A DNA stretch of 64,000 bases from assembly GCA_037783415.1 (NCBI GenBank), contig JAZGTN010000052.1:2232001-2296000 (forward strand). The letters are read 5' to 3'. Positions within the stretch are counted from its first letter, which is position 1, and each line of letters begins with the position of its first letter. Shown in pieces: positions 11,853 through 23,800 of the stretch. Under the pieces are notes generated by a model that worked only from the letters and a program-made list of their open reading frames with translations, was not told the DNA's origin and made no database searches. Position numbers and translations under genes: made by a program. The DNA comes from Leptasterias polaris. Its lineage: Eukaryota > Echinodermata > Asteroidea > Forcipulatida > Asteriidae.

Positions 11853-14800
11853 TCATGTTTCCTCTTCCTTGACAGACATGAGTCCCGACATCTCCTTCAT
11901 GAACTGATCGTATGCATCATCCTTGGTTGCTGTGGGCACAGTGGGCTGTGCCTTGGGCACTGGTACCGACTTAATGAGCTCTTCTTCCATGCCTGGCCCT
12001 GATTTCTGTCCCTTCGACTTTCCCTTGTCTCTTTTGACTCGCAGCGATGTCGGCATGAACCTTGTGACGTCCGCCTGGAGATTTCGGATCTGCGGTTTGG
12101 CTTCTATCGTCGCTGACGATTTCTTCTCGACGGTGACGTCGTCCGGCTTCATGGGCAGCTTGTGGATGCTCGGTGGAGCACTGAGTACGTTTGGGTTCTC
12201 GTGTTGAGCCGCAGGAGCAGGGAGATGCATCCTGGGTGGCATCATACCAGGAGGGGGTCCCAGGCCTGGTGGGGGCGGGAGTCTGTGTTGAGGAAGTGCT
12301 CTGCGGATCAATGGCGGCACGCCAGGAGGGGGACCAGGAGGAGGTGCGCGGGGTCGACCAGGCGGGGGTCCTGGCGGTAGCATCCTGGGCGGCATTCCCC
12401 GAAGGAGGGGAGGTCGTGCAAAGTTTGGCATAGGAAACCCAGGTGGGGGTCCAGGAGGGGGGCGAACTGGGGGACCAGGAGGCGGACCGGGTGGTACACC
12501 AGGCATCGCCACGACACCTTGCTGCCCTAGTGGTAAACCTGGAGGGGGGCGTGGCGGTAACAAAGGAGCGACAGCAACTCTCTGAAGAGTTTCTTGTTTG
12601 TTTGCCGTTTCCTCTTCTTTCTTTTCGTCTTCCTCCTCCTCCTCTTCCTCTTCTTCATCATCTTCTTCAACAACGGGAACCTCTTGACCGGCCATCCTCA
12701 GCATGGCAGCTTGGAGGGCGGTCATCCCTGGCGGTAGACGAGGCACTTTCTTCCGTTCCTTGTCACCTCTTGAGTGCCTCACTATCATTTGTCCTGTTAC
12801 AGAAGTAAAATGAACAGGTCAATCACTGTACATCAACCAGAGCTCTGTATGGTTTTTTAATTAATATCTTAATCAGATGAGTGTGAGAGCTAAATGCCCA
12901 AGGGCCAAAGGTGGTTTAGTTCACACTTTTAAGTTCCTGTCATGAGAGTGTCTTTCTGTATCATATGCAGGCAAGATATTTAGTCCTTGGGAAAATTCTA
13001 TTTGCTGACCTAGGAGGTATATGGTACTTCTTGTATTATTGTGTACAATCATTAAGTTATTCTGTTTGCTCTACTGCTTGTGGGAAAAAGGTTATTAAAA
13101 TAACTTTTTCCCAATGCTTTGTTTTTGGCTTTTTAAGATAAGTTATTTTCATCTTACATTTAATCTACTTTTAGTTTGGGTTGCTTCCATGTTTAATTGC
13201 TTGGTTGCTTTTGTACACTTAATTTGTTCATTATAAAGTTATTTTACATAAGGCACCATATAAATGCATTTTATTATTATTATTATTATTATAATATGCT
13301 ATTAAAGTCCTTTCTGGATATTTGAAAACAAATTTAACAGATTTCAAGGCAAAGTATACGTTTGGTTTTTGGAGCTGTTTGATTGTTTCAATCGGCATAG
13401 CGTTTTTGTGGTATTGCCGAAAATCTGGAGTGGTTATGTCCATGCAGGAAGAATAATCCGTAATTGGAATACACAATCTGAGAAGCGTTTCTCAGATTGT
13501 ACATTTTTTGTATCCCTTTCTCTAAAACTACATTCCTTAGTAGGGAATTATTTCTCAAAATGTTATACATTATCAACAGCTGCAGTGCTTCTAACCAAGT
13601 AAGATTTTATGGTGATTAATTTTGGGAGTAATTACCAAAGGTATACACTCCCTTTAAGTCAAATGAATATCATGTTATTTGTTTTGTGTTTATGTGAACG
13701 ATGACAAGTAAAAGATAAAGATAATAATTATTTTAAGTAAAAAGCTTTTGGACTATTTGGTAGCAGGAAATCTCTGTACCTAAATAGGAGTATTTGAAGG
13801 TTTGTATATGACCAATGCAGAAATTCTAGTGCCAACCTTAGGTTACCACAGAAAGTAAGACTAGTGCCAGCGCCGAAACTAGGGTAACATTTAAAGAGTG
13901 CACAAGGGGGTACACCATTTTCTCTAGAGGGGCACTTCTGGCCAATTAAAACTGTAGTTTCTGTTTGCATTTCTCATAATCTAACATGAGTGTAAAAACA
14001 AATACATTGTTCTGAGTGTGAATTTTTAAAAACATTGAAATTATCACATTAAAGCTTATGAAATGTAACATTTAACTCTGGTAGTTTGTAATATCAAAAG
14101 TCTTGAAAAGTTGTAGTTGACTCACTGGTAACTCAACACCAAATTGTTTAGACTAACTTCTAAGATTGGTATGCCAGGCCCACATGATGAGCATTTACTG
14201 TTTGGCCCTGAAATATGATATCCTACAAAGTCAGACAACTTCCAGCTTTTGGTGGATTTGTGCAACAATAGATCACAGAAGCTGTTCCAGCTTATCTGCA
14301 CACTATAACAAGACTTTTAAAGACCCTTCAAATGCCACCCTCAACAAAATCTAGGCCCAAAAGTAAGTGAATAAAGCAATGGGGGAAACAGCTACTGGGT
14401 ATACCCGGTACCCACTCACAGTTTATGTTACTTTTGTACATGCAGCGTAATTCGGCTCTTTACGAGCTGATGGGAAAATTCATTACATACTTTTTAACAC
14501 TTTTTGAGGCCTTAAATTTTGATGGTTCACTTTAAGACTATTTAATACTTTTTAAGTATCCGCAGAAACATTTGTGCTGTACCCACCTTCTAATTCTCTC
14601 TGATTATAATCCTCAGTGGCCGGTGGCCTCTCTTCATCACCCTCATCTTTGTCCTCTTCTTCTTCTTCTTCTTCATCTTCTTCTTCCTCTTCCTCCTCCT
14701 CTTCGCTTCCGGATGAGGAGGATGATGAGGAGGCATCATCCATGTTCTCCTCATCATCAATGTCAGAGACGTCTGAAGGACAATAATAATAATAATACTT

Positions 14801-17800
14801 GCTTCTTATACAGTACTTTTCACACCAGAAGGGTGTCCCAAAGCGCTCATTAATTTTTTGTATACAGGTATACAGAGCTATGTATGAAATAATATAAGAT
14901 CCATTAATTTTACATGTATATTTATACCCAACTATAAAACCTAAGCAATAATAATAATAATACTACATAACAAATAAAACATAAAAGTTACTTAAAAATA
15001 ACAAGTCTCAACTAACAATACTCAGAAGCAGACTAAATTAAAAAAGCGAGTTAAAATGCAAGAAGAAAACAATACAAAACTTTGGTGAAAAATATCATTA
15101 AAACGGACAAACAAAAGCAAGTGTCTTGCTTAAGGACACAAGTGTCGAGACCGGGACTCAAACCCACACTCTGCTGGTCAGAAACACCAGAGCTTGAGTC
15201 TGGTGTACTTGAACACCGGGCTGCGACACGCCACAACACACAGAACCTATAGCTTCACGTCCCATCTAAAGGACGAAGAGATAATGGTTAATTGTCTTAC
15301 TTAAGGACTAATGTGTCAAGACAAGGACTCCAACCCAGAGACGATACGAGACTTGTGGAAAGAGCTTTTTGAATGAAAATATCTGCTTCATTTTAAGCAT
15401 AATTTTGTTCTACAGCATACAATAAATACTGAAGAAGAAAAACAAATCAAAATTTGTGAACATTGATTGTTCTGAATTGCCGCTACCACAGTTAAACGCA
15501 AAATAAAACATCAGTACAGAACAGCATGTTAACAAGTTGTGCAAACATTCATCAGAACTTGAACTTCATCATTGAGACGGCAAGGACATTTTCTTTTTCA
15601 AAGGGCACTTCAGTTCGAAAATCTTTAAATTTATGAGAAACTTTTTGAAGGGGCACCAAGGTCAAGATTAGGGGCAACAGAGGCCATTGCCTTTGTGAAA
15701 TTCCTGACCTAATTTCTCCTTAAGTGGTTGGAAAGTTAGCACTTGAAATACAATATTTTCAATTGCAATTTTGCGTTTATTTCTATATTAGTGTCATAAA
15801 CAAAGTGATACAATGTACATAGACAATGTAAAAATGAACAAAACTGTCAGATTTGTTATAAGACTTGTACAAGCAAACAATTGAAACAGTATGGAGGCTG
15901 ATTTGGTAACCCAGGGCTAGATTTCACAAAGCACTAAGATTCATCTTAAGATGAATCTTAGTCGATACCAACGATATATTTTGTCCATCAAACAGTCTTA
16001 TTTTGATATTTAAATACAAATGATATGTAAATGCACGCTCACCCTGTTCTGGATTGTAAGGTTCACTTTCCTCTTCAGGGGCCAGCCCAGCAAACGACAC
16101 CCTCGGGGGTGATCGAGGTGCATACGGGCCGGTCGCATAGGGTGGCAGACCGGGTGGGGCACCGGGAGGTTTCTTCCCTGGAGGCAGACCTGGTATGATG
16201 CTTGGCGGGGGACCGGGAGGGGGTCCGGGCGGAGGTAAAGGAATGCTGTAATTCAGGGTAATAGGACAAAATTAATTTCAACTGAAAGATTTTTAATTAG
16301 TTATTTATTTACTTATTTATTTTCAGGCAGCACAAAAACAATACAAACAGAGAGCTAAAAATATAGAGGAATACAGAATACAGAGGACAAGCCTGAGGAT
16401 ACCAAATAGTGAAAATATTCACTAACTAAAGACAACCCATAAAAAACCATAATACACCATAAAAATACACATAAAATATCAATTACAATTATAAAAATAC
16501 ATTGAAAATTCATTGAAATTTCATTAAAAATGCACAGGCAGCAATTCATTTTTTACAAAATTGAAGATCCCTCCTACAACTACCATTAGGAAAATTGACC
16601 AGCCAAGAACCAACCACCAATAAACCATTTTGTCATATTACAAGAAAGCATAGAATACAAACATTTTGAAAAAAAACCCCAAAATGCACAAAATTAGTTA
16701 AACAAAACATCCACAAATGAACAATAACAGAAGGGTAGGGTTGAAGTATGCAAATGACAGCAAATTAATAATGTAGAATGTTTTTATGGATTTACTTGTG
16801 GATTTTAAATGCAGGGTGCACTTTTGATAACTACTCCACAAGTTCGTGACCATAAAAACTTACTTTGTAAAGAGCACTGGAGAGCTGTTGATATTAAAAA
16901 ACATTGCTAGAAACGACTCCTTTTGAAGTAATGCAGTTTTAGAGAAAGAGGTAATTTTCTACCAACAAAAGTTTGAATATGAGAAAGGCTTTCAGGCATG
17001 AAGCCTTTCTCAGGCATCTGCAAGCACTCAATTATATGTAATTTTTTTTCTCTTTTGATATTTTCTTGATGACCAATTGATTCCAAATGTTCACAGGTTT
17101 GTTATTTTATGCATATGTTGGGATACACCAAGTGAGGATACTGGTCTTTGACATTTACCAAAAGTATAAACTCCCTTTAAGAATCACTTCAGAAAAATTT
17201 GCCAGTGAAGTTCAACAGAGACAGAATCTTACCCAAAGGCAGAGGTTCTTTTTAAGATGGAGGGCGGCTGGGCACCGGGTAGGGGAATGTCCTGGGGCAA
17301 TGGAATCAATGATGGCACTGCAAAAATGACAATTAAACAGTTGTTTATATTATTATTATTCATGGTTTAATCAAATTTGAATTTGTTAAAAGAGGCTAAA
17401 TTGCATCAAATTGTTCATACTAAATTACAATATTTTCAAATGGTAAAAATTGCCAAGCAAGGCAAAATACAAGAGAATTACATTAAAAATGATTATATGC
17501 ACACATAAATACCAAACAGGACAGTTATATACAGGCTGAATGCTTAGAAAATTACAACAATGGAAAATGTGACACTACAAATTCCACTATAAAAGTGTAA
17601 AACCAGATTCAATCAGAAGATAAACAATCAGTATTTGATTTGAATTGATTCTGATAAAACACAGTCAAAGTCAAAAATACATACAAATGTACAGGAGGAT
17701 AACAATGGAAATAAATAAACAAAAGTGAAAACAAGAAAGAAAAACTGCACAAAGTTATCCAAGAATAGCCCCAAAAAGCCAATAACTTAGACTTATTTCC

Positions 17801-20800
17801 ATTGGGTTCTTACAGAAAAATGGCAAAAACATGAACGCAAAAAGAAATACAAAACACAAACAGACCTATAGAGTTGGATACACAAAGCTATAAAAACCAA
17901 ACAAATGTGAACAAAAGGCACAATAATAACATTTTGTAAATTGAAACATACTTGAAAGGATGCAAGTTTCTATAATTGTGTCTATTTTTTGGAATTGGTA
18001 TAATTTGTTTTGCATAATTTTGTGCAATGCCGACCAAAATAACATTCTCTCTACTAATGGAAGAAGCAGTGATACAGCTTCCTGTTTCGTTGATATTTGC
18101 GGCTAAAAGGGAATAGTATGGTGTTGTTGTGTTTTTTTTATAGAAAGAATTGATCTTACTGTCTGGCGTATCTGGAAGTGGAATGGACTCGACGTTTACT
18201 TGTCTAGCATCTCGGATTGCCTCTGAAATAAAGAAAACAAAACACATGGAAGTCAAACACATGTCAATTGTGAAGCAGTAATAAAAACAAGATGTCAAAA
18301 CAAACAAATCCAACATATTTTCTGAATCCCTTGACCAAACCCAAGCCCGCATTAATTAATAATTTATTAGTACATCATCATCATGGAGCAGAATTTGTTA
18401 AGCAAACTATATAGGGTCACAGGGTGCAAAAAACCCCACTTGCATGTGATGTCACAATTCCAAAAGAGCGCCCTGACTGTGGAAACGTTCTTTTATGCCT
18501 AGAATGTGCACGACTTTTGGGGCGCCCGCTTACTAAGGAAAAACTGCCCAGCCCTTACAACAACAAAGTGTTAGGCCTGCACATCTGGAATGACAACTCA
18601 CCAAATTTCCTCAGTTTTTCCGCCCTCTTCTTTTCGTAGTCGACCTCCATGGCTTTGAACTCCACATAGGTATCCGGGTCCTCTCGTCTCTGTCGATTGC
18701 AGAAAATAATAAGGCTCTTATATTATGCAATTTTAGATTTGATCAAAAAACATTATTGCCCCCGGTCACTGGGCCATTTATTTCATTAATAAAGTATAAA
18801 CTAAGCACTTACGAAGCGTTCTCACCCAAAAAGGTATCACAACGCTTAACAACAAACAATACAACAATCAACAACAAAAAAGGAATAAGAATAAAACAAT
18901 CAGCAAAATTAGGCTGGAAAAGGTGAGTTTTAAGCGATGTTTTGAATTAAAAATTAAGTAAGAGAAACAGCATGCCCATCTCAGCTCCCTGGGGAGTATG
19001 CTCCCTGGGGAGTATACAGCCCTGTGCTGCCAAGTATGTAGCACACTAAGCTAAATCAATCAAAAGAACCATCTCTGCCCTCGAGGCACCTACACAATAA
19101 AACACATGATGGAGCATCACAATTGTACATGCACTGCTTTTACAATATTATGGACCAACTGTTTGAGATCTTACAAACTAAACAACACTGTGTCTTCAAA
19201 ATGATGATGTTATCTAAAGGAATTTATATATAAGCAGGCCTGAATTTCACAGAGGTAATGGAGGCTGTTGCCTCCATGCCCCTGGTCATTGCCTTGGTGC
19301 CCTTTGAAATGGCTCCAATACACATTTTAAATTCCCTCAAAGAGTGCCCTAAAGGTAAAACTGCCTTGCCCATAATAGAAGCAAAAAGTGTGAGGCTGGT
19401 CCCCATTGGATACTCACATAGAGTTTAAGGACCCTATCCAAGGTCTCCCTAAGTTTCTTTCTCTTGTCTTTGATGACCTTCTCGTTCAGTTCTGTCACGG
19501 TCTCAGGGTTCAACTCTGGATGGAGAAAGACAGAAGAGACATGTTTATTAAAACCCTTCCTCCCAAGGCCTTGGTGACCACAATCCTCCACTATCCTCCT
19601 CTCCTTTGTCATGTTTGGATTTAGAAAAGATTGGAGTGCCTGACCAAGTGATAAGCAATTTGTTGTGTGTTGTGCCTACAGCCTTAAGTCCTCCTGAATC
19701 CTTTATTTGGGTAAGGAGGACTGTGGACATGTATAAACATGGAGCAATAATTGTCGTTTTGTCTTGAAGGATTGTTTCCGAAGTTCATTATGTCGTTGCG
19801 AACCACACTTTTAGTACATGCAGCAAATAGTCGCTGCACGGTTTCAGTAGTCGTGGCGGCGCAGTCTCAGTAGTCGTGGCGGCAAGATTGACAGGCTAGT
19901 TGAAAAACGGCATTCACAACACCACAAAGCAATCAATAGTCGCGACTTCGACACCAGTCGCCCAGGCTTAATGAATAATATGGGAGTGCCAGGGTTAACA
20001 GAGCACTGTCGTCATGATCAAGCAGGCCTGTATCTGCATGTGCACCCTCCATGGATATGATATGGAAGGAGGGCGAGAGCATGCAGTAACTGAGTGAGAG
20101 TTTATAACTCCGTGTACAGCCACAGGCCTGCTTTGATCATGACGACACAACCCCTTTAAAAATGCATTTGTACATCAACCTTGAAGGCAAGTTCTCTGTA
20201 GAGAGGGTAGACATTTTGTTAAATAAGAACAAGCTTATTTTTGAAAAAAATAATTGCCACACAATTTACTAATGAGACCACTTTTGATCTGTTTACCAGG
20301 AGCTCAAAAATATGCATTTAAGCAAGTTTATGAAATTCCATGACCATAGAATGTAGTGGAAAAAGTAGTTTGTGCCAGCAGAACGAAGAGGACAAACAGG
20401 AATATGTTTATGCAGAAGATCATATTATATAGTCTGGAGATTTGAAAATGAGGAGATTTAACCTTTACGTGATACGCAATTTGATCAAGAGCCAGTGGAG
20501 TTCTTGTAACAGGGCTTGAATTTTACACTGGACCACAGGCCCGAGGCCAGTAATTTTAGTGTTGGGCCAGTAAACTTATGACCTAACAAGTCCGATGGTC
20601 CTGTGTTTTTCAATTGAATAACAGAAACAAATTATGTTTAAGTGTTGGTCTTGGGTCTGATAAATTATCTTTGAATTCTAGGAGTAATCAAGTATACTGA
20701 GTACCAGTAAGACATGAGATAAATCTTCTCTTACTTGTCTCAGTTCGGGTTCATATAAAAGCAGTCAAATGCATGTTAAACTGTGTCAGCAATTTTTAAT

Positions 20801-23800
20801 TTTACATTTTGAATCTGGTCTTGTACAAAAATGTCTGGTCCAGTAAAGATTTTGAGCTACAAGCCCTGCAGTATTGTGGATTTTCTCCCCAAATTCGAGC
20901 CCTGTGTAAGATGGGTGTTTTAGTCCTGCAGAGGAACATTCTTGTATCTTTTCAGTTTGTTTGTAATATTGCGTTTGCTGAAACGATTAAATAAATACAA
21001 ACCGTACCTAATTCATCCAAAGCTTCCAAGTCGAAGAAGATCCCACTGGGATCCTTAGTCTTGAGGACTGCACTGCGGACCATCATTCGCTGCTTCTTAT
21101 TCTGAAAGTAAAAAATGCAAGAAAATGTTGGCTCAGTGCTATAAAAGGACCTTGCAATTTCATATTTGCAATATATTTTGGCCATGTCTCAAGAAGAGAA
21201 GGAGATAATCTGGAGAAAAATGTTTGGTCAAGGAAATGATGAAGTTTAAGTATGTCACTGACTCACTGTGTATACAAAAGATGTTGAAATGTTGACTTTT
21301 AGTCCAATACATAACTTTCAATTCTGTAGAGTATCTAAGTATACTTGTTTATAAATGTTACAAATAAGATCTTCACTCTTAACCCTGCATGTTCAAATAA
21401 AAACAATTTGCATATAAGTTAAACTGTGTAGACAGTTTTTTGATCATTTTGATTCCGGTCTTGAGAAAATATAGCTTTTCGTCGCAAACTGCTTACCTTA
21501 CCAAAAGGACCAATGGTATCAATGCAGAATTTTGTTTACTGGCCTGACATTTTGACCTGGGCCATTATAGAAGAATAAATTATGGTCCTGTGAAAACAAT
21601 TTCAGGCCAGTAAAAATTGTGAAGTACAACAACTTGTGTGTCTTTCCCTTAAATTCGAGCCCTGAAAACCAACACAACTCATATACAGAGATTTCCTGAA
21701 AATTACCTTTTTAAGCTCTCGTTTTCTTGCTTCTTTTCCTGTATAAAAAAAGAAATAAAAAAGAAACAAGGAATGAAAGTGATGAAACAAACTTAATGCA
21801 AGACTCAAAGTTTGAGTTCGTTTTTTTCTGCCAAACATTTTCTCGATGATGTTTGAAGTGTTCTACATTAAATCATACACATTTAAAATCAAATCTGTGT
21901 TCTTAGAATGTATGTCATTATTTTGAAAGTGGTGAATATTTGGGAAATCTGGTCACTAGTCCGACATTGACAAAAATGGTCGAAATTGCATATGTTTGTG
22001 ATTTATTACTGGGGATGTCTCGTAACCCTCCAGTCTGCAACCATCACGATGGAGTGTTACTTTTTATACGGGGCTACTTCCAGATGAATGCGTGCATGAC
22101 GTTTGTGTACCGACTACTACTAGCTGCACCGGCTGGTGGCAGACAGCAACGAACGAGTGTTCTAAATAAATCTGCACATTGAACATGAACGACAATCATG
22201 ATGGGGGTATACTATAGGACAATTAAATTGCTTTTTGTGTGTTACCTAGTGTTAAATGAGACCCAGTGTCTGGGGTGCTGTCGACCACAGATGTCAACCT
22301 TTCAAAACAACAGAGTACAGCACCCCAGTTACTGGGTCTAGTGTTAAATGTGTGCAATAAAATCACCTATTTGTTAGGCCTAGGCTAGTTACGATAATCT
22401 CCCGACGGTCTTTAGACCGGAGGGTTACGACACGGTGAGCACAAGATTCGACCATAAGTGCAATTTTGACCAATGTTGACAGACTAGTCACCAGATTTGC
22501 CCAATTTTTACCACTTTCGAAAATCATGACACAAATTCTAAGAACACAGATTTGATTATCAATGTCTAATGAATCTATTCATAATACTCAAAAAATCATT
22601 GAGAAAATGACCGTCGGGAAGAGGGTTACGATTATCGCAACTAGGCCTAGGCCTACTACTAGTATGGTCCGACCTTTCCTACAAATAAAATTAAAACCAA
22701 CAAAAACGTTCCAAAATTACAATGGGTCTCTGGTTCTCTTTTGAAGTCGATAAACGTAAAAAACAGACTTTATCGTAAGTACCTTAAAAAGCGTACCGAG
22801 GATAATCTCAATGATTACAAAAGATATAAAAATGTCTTAACGAAAGTTCTGAGAGTAGCTAAGAGAGATTATTACTCTTTTCAATTTCATAAGGAGGAAA
22901 ATAATATTAAAAAAACCTGGAAAATAATAAACTCGGTTTTAAATAAAAGTCCCTCTCAGAAAATACTGGGTATCTCTCACAATGAAAACTTAATTAAAGA
23001 TCCTTCCGCCATGGCTGACATTTTTAATAACTACTTTGTTAGTATTGGCCCTAACTTAGCCAATAAGATTTCCCGATGCAAGACCAATTTCACTGGTTAC
23101 CTTTCTGATCCCAATCCACACTCTATGTTCCTTAACCCAGTTACTAAGCAAGAGGTTTGTGATATTGTTAATAATCTAGCTTGTAAAAACAGTTGTGGCT
23201 TTGACTCTATTACTACTTTTGTTATCAAAAACGTTTTCAATGCAGTTGCCGATCCCTTAACTTACATTATTAATGTTTCCCTCTCTACCGGTGTGGTTCC
23301 AAAAAATATGAAAATTGCGAAAGTCATTCCAATCCCTAAAATTTCCGAATCTGAAAATGTTAGTAATTACCGTCCTATATCTATTCTTCCAAGCTTTTCG
23401 AAAATCTTAGAAAGAGTAGTTTATGGGCGCCTACTTGGGTTTCTTCAGAAACATAATATCCTTTCCAATTATCAATTTGGGTTTCGTGCTAAACATTCTA
23501 CTTCACATGCAATTCTCCATTTCATTAATAGTATTGTGACAGGAATCGACAACTCTCAACACACTTTAGGTATCTTTCTTGATTTCTCTAAAGCATTCGA
23601 TACACTAAATCATGACATCTTGCTGTATAAACTAAACCATTACGGTATTCGTGGAAAATCACAAGAGTGGTTTCACCAGTTATCTGTCTAACAGGAGGCA
23701 GTGTGTTTCAATTGATTCAAATATATCCTCCTATCGCACATTATCCTGTGGGGTACCCCAGGGATCAATCCTCGGACCCTTGCTTTTTCTAATTTACATC

